Shown one piece after another: positions 44,993 through 52,548 of a stretch of 64,000 bases of DNA. The stretch's first letter is position 1; each line of letters opens with the position of its first letter. The stretch comes from Lachnoclostridium sp. UBA7097. Lineage in GTDB: Bacteria; Bacillota; Clostridia; Lachnospirales; Lachnospiraceae. The notes under the pieces were generated by a model that was not told the DNA's origin, searched no databases, and saw nothing but the letters and a program-made list of their open reading frames with translations. The translations under genes and the position numbers were made by a program. The stretch is from the NCBI GenBank assembly GCA_002499945.1, contig DKYP01000171.1, positions 1 through 64,000 of the forward strand, read 5' to 3'.

Positions 44993-47959
44993 TTACTTTA
45001 CTTGGAAATTTTTACAGGCTGACCATCCAGAAAATACTTTTACTGTATTTTTGCCAGCTTTTACATTTTTATAAGTACGTATCCTTACATAATATTTTTT
45101 GCCTGTTTCCAGGCCGGATATAAATTTTGAAGTTATTTTTTTGCTTTTTATAGTTTTTTTAACAGTAGTTTTACTTGTAAACTTTTTACTTGTGGAATAC
45201 TGCAGCTGGTATCCTGTTACCTGTTCTGCCTGTTTTTTCCATTTTATTAAAAAGCCTTTTTTCTTTTGCATTGTTTTTGCGACAGATGTTCCTTCCGGTA
45301 CTATTTTATATGTTTTGTTTATTGTATCCTGGTATTTGCCGGTAAAAATAATTTTAATATTATAAATACCTGCCTTTTTCATGCCCTTTGCAAAGGATAC
45401 TGTATAATCAGTGCCATTTCCTAAAATGTTTCCTTTGCTGTCTTTAACAGTTATTACCGGACGCTGTACCTTTTTATTATAAGTAACAGATTTTTTGGAT
45501 AGTTTTACACTTTGTACTGCATTAATTACTGTTTTATTTAAAATAGTGCCACACTTTGTACAGTTAATTATAATACTTCCGTCTTTTCCTTTTGCAGCTT
45601 TTGTAATTAAAGGTGTACTTTCTTTATGTCCTGTAGCTGGTACTTTTATACCAGAATTTATAACGCTGCCACACAAACTGCATTCTGTATGCCCGCACCC
45701 ATCTGTTGTACAGCCTGGCGCATATTCATCATTTCCAGTATATAAAACTTTGGGGTCTTCTTCACATTTATCCCTTGTAATTGTTATTATTACAGGGTTA
45801 TTTGTAATATTTCCAGGCATCCCGGCATTATAATATGCAGCGGCAGTTACAGAACCGCCAGCAGGAATTTCTTTTATGCTGTCCTCTTTGTCCCATGACC
45901 AGCCATCCGGAAGCGGCACATAAGCTACTGTTTTGATATTATTTGTAACATTTATTTTATCATTTATTGTGTTGGCTGGGGTATTTGTAGCTGCTGGTGT
46001 GTCCTTTTTAAATACAGCAATAAGTTCCCTGTTTTCTTCTGCTTTAAATGTATAAATTGCATCTGCGCATACCTGCTGTCCGTTCTCTCTCCACCCTGCA
46101 AATGCATAACCAGTATTGGCGGCAGCTTTAACAGTAACAGTATCACCTTCTTCTGCTTCCACAGCACCAGTAACAGTCCCTCCCTCCGCAGGGTTTGCCA
46201 TAATTCTTATTGTAACATGCTTTTTAGCAGAAGGGATATAATAAGGCGGCTGGCTGGCAGGTGGAGATGTTCTTACTGGAACAGGGGTTTTTGTATTTAC
46301 AGGCGGTGCTGGTGTCACTGTGCCTTCTGGTGGTATTGTACTGGCTGTTGGTGCTGGTGTCACCGCTGGCTTTGTACTTCCTGATGGTGACGGTGCTGGC
46401 GGCTCTGTTACAACAGGGATTTTTTCATATACTGCTTCTATAACAACATCTTCTGCTGGCATTGTAAACTGGTTATTTTCTATTTTTAAAGTTTCTGGAA
46501 TTACTTTCCACTCTTTAAAACGCTGCCCTTCTGGTGCTGTTTCTGGAACAATCTCTACAGTGTCTTTTTCTTTATAATATTCTTGGGATTCATTCCCATC
46601 CTGTTTTTTTATTTTAACAAGATAAAGCCTTTCATTATTATTTGTATATAAATTATCCCCTTTTTTTATATGTCCTGTACCCGTACAAGTTATTCCAGTA
46701 TTTTCTTCTGGAAGTATAAGAACCCCATTGTTTTCAACTGCCCCCTTATCTATTGCCAGACTTGAACCCTCTGGTACAGTTAAAGTTGTTCCTTTGGATA
46801 TTACAAGAGTTGAGCCCTCTGGTACTGAAAGAGTTGAATCTGCTGGAATTTCCAGGTCTTTTGTAACCTCTGCTTCCCCATGTACTTTTCCCCCTGTGCC
46901 ATCAAAAATAATACTGTTTTTTATTACAGATTTTTCATTGCCATCACCACTATATCCACTGATTGGACCAGTTGCAATAACAGCACTTCCGGAGATAACA
47001 ATACTTCCACTTACAGGACGTATAACCGGGTGCGTGGAAGCAGTCCCATTTGATACATTTACTTGCGGAATAGTATTTTCTCCTACGATACTTATGTCTT
47101 TTGCATAAAGCCCTATTTGTTCCCCATAACAATTCAAATTACCACCAGTAATGTTAATAAATTCATTATTATCACTTACATCTTTATTATTAGGATTTAC
47201 AAATACTCCTACATACCCTGCATTAATATTAATATCACCACCAGAAATATTTACTTTCTGGTTATAACCCTTATCAGGACCAATTCCAGGAATAAAAATA
47301 CCAATTCGTGAAACATCAATATTTATTATACCTCCATTAATATTAACTGACCCATTATCTGTATAAATACCATCTATATTAGTTGCTTCTTTTGGCGTAT
47401 GTACTGTGAGGCTGCCATTCTGCATTGAAAAATCTTCCTTTATTGTACAAAAGGCAACATTTGATTTAATATTTCCATACTGTATTTCAATGCTTTTACC
47501 AGCAAATCCATAAGGTGAAAAATCTGATTCTATTGGCTGTGATGACCTTAGTTCAAGGCTTGCATCTTCATCCCCTGTTATTATGTAACTGCCATTAATA
47601 TTACCTGTTGCATAAGCAGAAACCATGGAATTAAATATCGTGCTTGTGGTTTCAAGTATATTTTTTCCACGCAATACAATATTTATAGTACTATTTTCTT
47701 CTGTCAGATGGTCAAAGTTCAAAACTCCTGTTGTTCCTGACCTGATATAACAGTTTTCCAGTTCAAGTGTACCGCCACCTTCTGCATTTGGTGTCCATTT
47801 CCAGCCCTCATTTTCATTCCCTGCTGCTTCATTTGATAATATAAGCACTTGTTCCTGTATACGTGTTGGCTGTCCTGTTTCTGCCGCCTTTATATTAACT
47901 GGAAGTGCCGCAAGAACCACAGCCAGTGTAATTATAAAGCTTAGAATCTTCCTACCCAT
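44993..47959 (-). CDS. Large secreted protein with InlB-type repeats and a C-terminal Fn3-like domain
   Basis: 988 residues from the ATG at 47959 (GGAGG 8 bases before). A signal peptide (ILSFIITLAVVLAALPVNIKA) is followed by a beta-helix-like region resembling the Cthe_2159 carbohydrate-binding family (about 25-380), short tandem units of (T/S)LxVPEGSxLxI, an InlB-type repeat, a proline/threonine linker (about 510-560), a second InlB-type repeat, a cysteine-rich segment with four C-x2-C-like pairs (about 755-830), a repetitive beta domain, and an Fn3-like domain at the end. No sortase or membrane anchor is seen. It is probably secreted or wall-bound. The control region upstream is complex. 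Confidence 0.8.
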   Translation of the reverse strand: MGRKILSFIITLAVVLAALPVNIKAAETGQPTRIQEQVLILSNEAAGNENEGWKWTPNAEGGGTLELENCYIRSGTTGVLNFDHLTEENSTINIVLRGKNILETTSTIFNSMVSAYATGNINGSYIITGDEDASLELRSSQPIESDFSPYGFAGKSIEIQYGNIKSNVAFCTIKEDFSMQNGSLTVHTPKEATNIDGIYTDNGSVNINGGIINIDVSRIGIFIPGIGPDKGYNQKVNISGGDININAGYVGVFVNPNNKDVSDNNEFINITGGNLNCYGEQIGLYAKDISIVGENTIPQVNVSNGTASTHPVIRPVSGSIVISGSAVIATGPISGYSGDGNEKSVIKNSIIFDGTGGKVHGEAEVTKDLEIPADSTLSVPEGSTLVISKGTTLTVPEGSSLAIDKGAVENNGVLILPEENTGITCTGTGHIKKGDNLYTNNNERLYLVKIKKQDGNESQEYYKEKDTVEIVPETAPEGQRFKEWKVIPETLKIENNQFTMPAEDVVIEAVYEKIPVVTEPPAPSPSGSTKPAVTPAPTASTIPPEGTVTPAPPVNTKTPVPVRTSPPASQPPYYIPSAKKHVTIRIMANPAEGGTVTGAVEAEEGDTVTVKAAANTGYAFAGWRENGQQVCADAIYTFKAEENRELIAVFKKDTPAATNTPANTINDKINVTNNIKTVAYVPLPDGWSWDKEDSIKEIPAGGSVTAAAYYNAGMPGNITNNPVIITITRDKCEEDPKVLYTGNDEYAPGCTTDGCGHTECSLCGSVINSGIKVPATGHKESTPLITKAAKGKDGSIIINCTKCGTILNKTVINAVQSVKLSKKSVTYNKKVQRPVITVKDSKGNILGNGTDYTVSFAKGMKKAGIYNIKIIFTGKYQDTINKTYKIVPEGTSVAKTMQKKKGFLIKWKKQAEQVTGYQLQYSTSKKFTSKTTVKKTIKSKKITSKFISGLETGKKYYVRIRTYKNVKAGKNTVKVFSGWSACKNFQVK

Positions 47960-48021
47960 ATGTTTATCCTCCATGGTTAAAAATTTGTAATTAATCTCTA
48001 TGCCGCCCTTAGCAGCACAAA

Positions 48022-48172
48022 TAAAAAAGTTGAAGTGTAGTCCTTCTTAGGTTGCGTTTTTTTGCAGCCTTAGAAGGATTTTTCAACCTATATTCCTGTT
48101 TTATAATTTTTAAACTATACTGCAAAATTATTATGTACTGCTCAAAATATAGTTTACAGTTACTGGAACAGG
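48022..48172 (-). promoter_or_regulatory. Structured leader ending in an intrinsic terminator
   Basis: Between the promoter and the secreted-protein start the minus-strand RNA can form an outer helix CCTGTT (48167-48172) with AACAGG (48095-48100), an inner hairpin TAAACTATA (48148-48156) with TATAGTTTA (48111-48119), and then a long hairpin from GTTGAA (48082-48087) to TTCAAC (48029-48034), enclosing TCCTTCT/AGAAGGA and followed by TTTTTTATTTG. The last is a full terminator placed before the gene it precedes, so transcription may be attenuated. No known riboswitch class is recognised. Confidence 0.6.
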
Positions 48173-48181
48173 GTATTTTTT

Positions 48182-48210
48182 ATAATATGCCTTAAATAAA
48201 ACATTATCAA
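48182..48210 (-). promoter_or_regulatory. Promoter of the secreted repeat protein gene
   Basis: On the minus strand TTGATA (48205-48210), a 17-base spacer and TATTAT (48182-48187). The predicted start, near 48175, lies just before the outer helix of the structured leader. Confidence 0.7.
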
Positions 48211-48220
48211 TATACATAAC

Positions 48221-48249
48221 CCAAACGGGCAGATTTTAACTCAAACGGC
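48221..48249 (-). promoter_or_regulatory. Paired LytTR-like binding sites between two divergent promoters
   Basis: On the minus strand GCCGTTTGA and CCCGTTTGG are repeated in the same direction with a 20-base period and end about 10 bases before the -35 of the secreted protein promoter. Direct repeats of this form, spaced two helical turns and set upstream of -35, are typical for LytTR regulators. The divergent neighbour encodes such a regulator. Confidence 0.6.
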
Positions 48250-48267
48250 AAAAAAACATAATTATAC

Positions 48268-48296
48268 TTGTAATTTTTCTAAACTAAATTTATAAT
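48268..48296 (+). promoter_or_regulatory. Promoter of the LytTR regulator gene
   Basis: TTGTAA (48268-48273), a 17-base spacer and TATAAT (48291-48296). The transcript has a leader of about 95 bases holding the hairpin TTCCTGTTATTT/AAATAACAGGAA at 48329-48365. Confidence 0.7.
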
Positions 48297-48397
48297 ATAC
48301 TTATTGTGGGATAAAATAACTGCTATAGTTCCTGTTATTTGTATAAAGATAGAAAAATAACAGGAAAAATATATCTAAAGCGGTATGAGGGATTATT

Positions 48398-49129
48398 ATG
48401 AAAATTGCATTAGTAGAAGATGAACCAGATGAATTGGAATTTCTTAAACAAATGATACAAAAACATATGCCAGTTACTAATACCAGGTCAGATATTATTG
48501 ATAAATTTTATACTGGAAAAGAATTTTTATCTGGCTTTAAAACAGGAAAATATGATTTGGTTTTACTGGATATTTACCTTGAAGATATTACAGGCATTGA
48601 TATTGCAAGAAAAATACGGGAAACAGATAATAATGTAGCGGTTGTATTTTGTACAAACAGCAATGAATTTGCAAAAGAAAGTTATGAGGTCGACGCCAGG
48701 TATTATCTGCTTAAACCATTTTCAGATAAAAATATAATAACTATGTTTGCACGTTTAAATCTTTATAAAAATAACCAGGACAATGACCAGTCCATAACAC
48801 TTCCAGACGGACAGGAAATACTGCTCCGGAATATTATTTATACCGAATATTTTAACCATGTTATAACAATTTATAATAAGAAAGGCCAGAATACAAAAAC
48901 ACGGATTTCACACAGCAAAATGGAAGAATTATTGTGCTGTTACCAATATTTTTGTTGCTGTTCCAAAGGTATAATTGTAAATTTTTATGAGGTAACAGAA
49001 CAGGAAAAAAATATTTTTAATATGAGTAATGGAAGCGTGATACCTATAAGCCGCAGAAAGCTTAAAAATGTCCAGGATTTGTATATTAAATTCAACTTTC
49101 AGCAAATAAGGAAAAAATTTAATATGTAA
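48398..49129 (+). CDS. LytTR-type response regulator
   Basis: 243 residues. The receiver domain (1-120) has acidic pair ED at 8-9 and phosphoacceptor aspartate in LVLLDIYLEDITG (about residue 60), with the conserved lysine in YYLLKPF. The LytTR domain (about 140-235) has EILLRNIIYTEYFNHVITIY and the end segment VIPISRRKLKNVQDLYIKF. Four cysteines stand close together in CCYQYFCCC, an odd feature. No histidine kinase gene adjoins it. It probably acts on the paired sites just upstream. Confidence 0.88.
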   Translation: MKIALVEDEPDELEFLKQMIQKHMPVTNTRSDIIDKFYTGKEFLSGFKTGKYDLVLLDIYLEDITGIDIARKIRETDNNVAVVFCTNSNEFAKESYEVDARYYLLKPFSDKNIITMFARLNLYKNNQDNDQSITLPDGQEILLRNIIYTEYFNHVITIYNKKGQNTKTRISHSKMEELLCCYQYFCCCSKGIIVNFYEVTEQEKNIFNMSNGSVIPISRRKLKNVQDLYIKFNFQQIRKKFNM

Positions 49130-49159
49130 TTTCTATTACAAAAATGTGGTTAATCAGGA

Positions 49160-49590
49160 TTATTGGTCTTTTTCCTGCCCAAAAATATATGTATTTGTTA
49201 TATTATTTCCTTTATTAATAATTCCAAAATTATATTCATCTTTACCAAACTGGTAAATAATATTATGTTTAACTGATAATCTGTCAATCGTTACTTTAGC
49301 ATTTTTAAACATACCACTTCCAAAAATTAAATCACATCAAAAATTACGGTCAAAATCTGTTACTATTCACAATTTATTCTGCCTGTTCCGCCAAAACCAC
49401 CCATAAGAAATGCTCTTTTATCTTTTATTGCATCTGGAAATACATTGTTAAAATCGTTTCCAGATGCTACCCATACAGAAGTTGCAGCACCAGAATCATG
49501 CATACATTTTATTTTTACACCGTTTACATTAATTGTAAAAACAGGCTTTACATTATCCTTATTTAAGTATAATTTTAATGTTTCCATCAT
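49160..49590 (-). pseudogene. Broken retropepsin-like aspartic protease gene
   Basis: From the ATG at 49590 the frame reads METLKLYLNKDN..., with the active-site-like motif MHDSGAATSVWVASG and the glycine loop GGFGGTGRINCE, then stops at TAG. In the next frame the sequence continues IVTDFDRNF, a TGA, then CDLIFGSGMFKNAKVTID and so on to TAA at 49160. The second part reads as the normal C-terminal half of a bacterial retropepsin-like domain. One lost base and one nonsense codon explain the break. It overlaps the 90-residue gene upstream by 32 bases. Confidence 0.75.
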
Positions 49591-49831
49591 CTGAATACCC
49601 CCATCCTTCATATTCTGTCCTGCCCCGTTCATAATCAATCCCTTTATCTTTACAGAATTTAAACATTTTTCCATTATCTTTGTCTGAAACAACCCCGATA
49701 ATCCTTCCACTTGCTATATCAGGTTCATCAATAACATAATCTATTACATACACCCACTTTGAAGGAAATTTCTTTTTTATTTCCTCCCATTCCATAATTT
49801 CCCCTAAATAATTTCCTGCAAGATTTACCAT
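49559..49831 (-). CDS. Small conserved protein, function unknown
   Basis: About 90 residues from the ATG at 49831 (AAAGGAGG before). MEWEEIKKKFPSKWVYVID near the start and GRIIGVVSDKDNGKMFKFCKDKG in the middle; no enzyme motif or membrane segment. It comes just before, and overlaps, the broken retropepsin-like gene; pairs like this may form a unit, with the protease now lost. Confidence 0.65.
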   Translation of the reverse strand: MVNLAGNYLGEIMEWEEIKKKFPSKWVYVIDYVIDEPDIASGRIIGVVSDKDNGKMFKFCKDKGIDYERGRTEYEGWGYSDDGNIKIILK

Positions 49832-49950
49832 AAACATCCTCCTTTTTCTTTAAACATCTGGATAACCTGCTTTTCATAAATTCCATGGATTTCCTTATTG
49901 GGAATAAATAAAATGTGTATTTTTAAAATATCACACACAATGCTGTTATT

Positions 49951-49975
49951 AAAAAGACGCCACAAATGTGACGCC
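49951..49975 (-). terminator. Intrinsic terminator of the DUF4190 gene
   Basis: On the minus strand GGCGTCAC pairs with GTGGCGTC (with G-U pairs) around ATTT, followed by TTTTT. It lies about 43 bases after the stop. Confidence 0.75.
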
Positions 49976-50017
49976 ATAATTTTAGTACCAGTATTTATGC
50001 AGTCCTGGAACTGTTAA

Positions 50018-50464
50018 TTATTCCATGCTTTCAATGCTCTCAATTAATGAACGCCATTCTGCAGGGCTCATTGATGATAACCCCCTGTTTACTGATAAAG
50101 CAAAAATTAACATTCCGATAGTTAAAACAAGACCGATTGATGCACATATAACACCTGCTATAGCAAGGCTTCTTCCTGGCAGTTTCCTTACGAGTACCAT
50201 AATAGAAAATACAAGCCCGAGTATTGAAAGTATAATTGAAATGTACCATGCACAGCAGCATACAATTGACAATATGCCACATACCATGCCTGCTATGGCA
50301 AAACCTGATGCACCTTCTGTTGACTGGCTGTGCATACGTGCCAGGTTCTGCTGTGTATCCTGGTAAGTACCTGACTGTGTAAAACCATCATCTGGTTTTT
50401 TTTCAAAATTTTGCTGCGAAAAACCATTATCTGGTCCTTTTTCAAAATTTCCATTGTCTTCCAT
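50018..50464 (-). CDS. DUF4190-type membrane protein
   Basis: 148 residues. A polar N-terminus repeats the unit DNGFSQQNFEKKPDDGF and is followed by two long hydrophobic stretches (about 55-90 and 97-125) with GFAIAGMVCGILSIV and GRSLAIAGVICASIGLV, the DUF4190 pattern. Function unknown. AGGAGG precedes the ATG. Confidence 0.75.
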   Translation of the reverse strand: MEDNGNFEKGPDNGFSQQNFEKKPDDGFTQSGTYQDTQQNLARMHSQSTEGASGFAIAGMVCGILSIVCCCAWYISIILSILGLVFSIMVLVRKLPGRSLAIAGVICASIGLVLTIGMLIFALSVNRGLSSMSPAEWRSLIESIESME

Positions 50465-50542
50465 AAAAATCCTCCTGTGTTTTATATTAAAATTACCACT
50501 CCATTATTTTACCATTTATTAATATATAATGCAAATATATAT

Positions 50543-50701
50543 TTATAATTCTTCCACTGTAATACATCTGGTTTCTGTAAACTGTTTCGGCTGCTTGTCA
50601 TTTGTAAGAAACAAATCACATCTGGTTATATTTCCTATACTTCCCTCGATATAATATATGAATGGAGCTGTATCTGCAAACACTTTTTTATAACCGGCCA
50701 T
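50543..50701 (-). pseudogene. PIN-domain toxin with internal deletion
   Basis: 52 codons on the minus strand from the ATG at 50701 to TAA at 50543. The start KVFADTAPFIYYIEG is the first strand of a PIN domain with its catalytic aspartate; the end CDLFLTNDKQPKQFTETRCITVEEL is the last catalytic block. The central 75-80 residues normally between them are missing, in frame. The start overlaps the end of the antitoxin-like gene by 14 bases, as in intact toxin-antitoxin pairs. Toxic RNase activity is unlikely. Confidence 0.75.
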
Positions 50702-50912
50702 TCTCCCGCATCTCCTTCATATATCCATCAATATTTTGCCCTCTTTCGCTTGGTATTACAAAACTGTCCCAGTCAATTTCCTTTTTCTGTTTCTGTTTGC
50801 TTGGATAACCAAGCAATGTGACAACAACCTCTACACCATCATAATCTTGCAAATTTTCATTTTCAACAACAACTGTACTTCTCTTTATTATCCCTTTAAC
50901 TGCTGCTAACAT
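50688..50912 (-). CDS. Antitoxin-like protein of a PIN-toxin pair
   Basis: 74 residues. The N-terminus AAVKGIIKRSTVVVENENLQDYDGVEVVVTLL is a beta-rich fold usual for small antitoxins; the C-terminus (about 45-74) is charged and probably binds the toxin. It precedes and overlaps a PIN toxin gene that has lost its centre. AGGAG precedes the ATG. Confidence 0.65.
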   Translation of the reverse strand: MLAAVKGIIKRSTVVVENENLQDYDGVEVVVTLLGYPSKQKQKKEIDWDSFVIPSERGQNIDGYMKEMRENGRL

Positions 50913-51000
50913 AATATTTCTCCTGCTATTTATTAACTATCCAGTCTAAAATATATAAAACTATTTTTTCAGACCCACATTTCACCAGTATAATTTTATG

Positions 51001-51171
51001 TTATTTCAAAACCCTTCTCTGCAATATCAATGGTGTCATTTTTTCCATCAGCGCATCAGCAATACGCTCGTTTTTTCCGTTTATAATTTTTCTCTGCTGC
51101 TCCCTGCCCCATTCAACTGCTTTTTTTAAATCTTCTGGTCTTTCACTTAATATAACATGTTCTTCATTCAT
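51001..51171 (-). CDS. Small protein after the JAB-domain gene
   Basis: 56 residues, ATG at 51171, with GGGGGTG 5 bases before. MNEEHVILSERPEDLKKAVEWGREQQ is the most distinctive part; the rest is charged, with no known motif. It begins 11 bases after the JAB-domain gene ends, so it is probably co-transcribed. Function unknown. Confidence 0.5.
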   Translation of the reverse strand: MNEEHVILSERPEDLKKAVEWGREQQRKIINGKNERIADALMEKMTPLILQRRVLK

Positions 51172-51182
51172 AAGTGCACCCC

Positions 51183-51803
51183 CTATTGGTTATCATAATC
51201 TATACCTGCATTGTAGCTGTTTTTTAAAAAATAACTAGCAGCATTTTGTAAGTCTTTTAACTTTTCTGCCTTATTATTTTTATCGACAGCTTCATTAAAA
51301 AGAGCAATAGCCTTTTCCAAATCATATTTCCCACCCTTGGCCAAATATGATATACTTCCTAAATTCGTTATAACTACCATCATTTTTACATTATCATATT
51401 TCAATAAAAACTGCACATCTGTTAAAGAAAAATCTGACAACGATGGATGGTTGTGCAATACAATTACCACACATTCCTTAACAGAAGAAACTAAATGATA
51501 CGCAGTTGTATCACTTAGTGGGTCTACATCATGCTCACTGCCAAGTGCAACACCAATATATCTTTCTCCCCGTTCAATTAATTTAGCATTATTAAGACTA
51601 TACGTTATTGCCACTTCATTAGAATTATTTTCTTCTTTTGATATTTTCAAAACATTTTTTGCCAAATCCCAAAGATTGTCATATTCATTTTCTGGGATAT
51701 TTCTATACTTTATTCTTGGAATTTTATTGATAGCCTCATCTGTAATCATAATCTTATGATTACGTTTTTTTGCCATTTCAAGATTTTTTAAATTGCTATC
51801 CAC
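51183..51803 (-). CDS. JAB/RadC-like metalloprotease-domain protein
   Basis: 206 residues from a GTG at 51803 (AAAGGGGA 6 bases before). The motif LHNHPSLSDFSLTDVQFLL (about 143-161) gives H-x-H-x6-S-x2-D, one residue shorter in the loop than usual RadC (H-x-H-x7-S-x2-D). The N-terminal 60 residues and the C-terminal helical tail are unlike RadC. JAB domains cut isopeptide or peptide bonds, but the substrate here is unknown. It is followed by a 56-residue gene. Confidence 0.65.
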   Translation of the reverse strand: MDSNLKNLEMAKKRNHKIMITDEAINKIPRIKYRNIPENEYDNLWDLAKNVLKISKEENNSNEVAITYSLNNAKLIERGERYIGVALGSEHDVDPLSDTTAYHLVSSVKECVVIVLHNHPSLSDFSLTDVQFLLKYDNVKMMVVITNLGSISYLAKGGKYDLEKAIALFNEAVDKNNKAEKLKDLQNAASYFLKNSYNAGIDYDNQ

Positions 51804-51838
51804 TTCCAATCCCCTTTCTATACCTGTTTAAAAATACA

Positions 51839-51864
51839 GTCTTTAATTATTTACAATTAAAGAC
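51839..51864 (-). terminator. Intrinsic terminator at the end of the DUF2752 gene
   Basis: On the minus strand GTCTTTAATT pairs with AATTAAAGAC, followed by TGTATTTTTAAA. The stop codon of the DUF2752 gene lies within the first arm, and this ends the ffh-trmD operon. Confidence 0.75.
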
Positions 51865-52291
51865 CACTAATTATATCTTTTTCAAATCCCAGCAGCATCA
51901 CATCTTTTATTATAAATTGCAAAAGAAGTATTGCAATTCCAATGAATATATACCCGTCCCGGAATTTCATATACTGGTATTTTCCTTTTGTAAGAAATGC
52001 AATTGTCCCTCTTGCCATAAATATTATATATAGTATACCACAGTATGGCACAAATGGATGGTATATAAATGATTTTATAAAGTGCCCTGTTACAAATGCT
52101 TCTACAGCCCTTGTACCGCCGCATCCCGGGCAGTAAAGCCCTGTAACTTTTTTAAATGTGCATGCAGGGATTATATCCTGTATTATCTTAAAAGGGGTGA
52201 ATGCCAGCAGTACAATTCCTATGGCAGATATTGCTGCAAAGGCAAGCCCTGCAAGATAAAGTTTATATTCTAATACTTTATTTTGAAGCAT
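51857..52291 (-). CDS. DUF2752-type membrane protein
   Basis: 144 residues with four hydrophobic segments. The motif YCPGCGGTRAVEAFVTGHF (about 52-70) marks the DUF2752 family, of unknown function. AGGAGGAAAG precedes the ATG, and the start overlaps the end of acyP by 22 bases. Last gene of the operon. Confidence 0.85.
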   Translation of the reverse strand: MLQNKVLEYKLYLAGLAFAAISAIGIVLLAFTPFKIIQDIIPACTFKKVTGLYCPGCGGTRAVEAFVTGHFIKSFIYHPFVPYCGILYIIFMARGTIAFLTKGKYQYMKFRDGYIFIGIAILLLQFIIKDVMLLGFEKDIISGL

Positions 52292-52548
52292 CTTTCCTCC
52301 TGTACAGGTATTTCTTTCTGTTCTATGGAATCTACCATAATATATCTTCCATTACAAAGCATTGCAATAAAATCATTTATCATATCTTTAGTACCTTGTA
52401 TTTCGCACTCCACAGTGCCATCATAAAGGTTGCGTACCCACCCTGTAGCACCAAGCCCTTGTGCTGCATAGTTTGCATGGTATCTGAAACCAACCCCCTG
52501 TACACGTCCATGGAATATAAGATGTTTCCTTATATAATTTTCTCTCAA
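52270..52548 (-). CDS. acyP: Acylphosphatase
   Basis: 92 residues from a TTG that overlaps the apbE stop. The signature FHGRVQGVGFRYHANYAA (about 12-29), with the catalytic arginine, and GWVRNLYDGTVECEIQG with the catalytic asparagine, are complete. It hydrolyses acyl phosphates. It is coupled to apbE. Confidence 0.93.
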   Translation of the reverse strand: MRENYIRKHLIFHGRVQGVGFRYHANYAAQGLGATGWVRNLYDGTVECEIQGTKDMINDFIAMLCNGRYIMVDSIEQKEIPVQEERCFKIKY

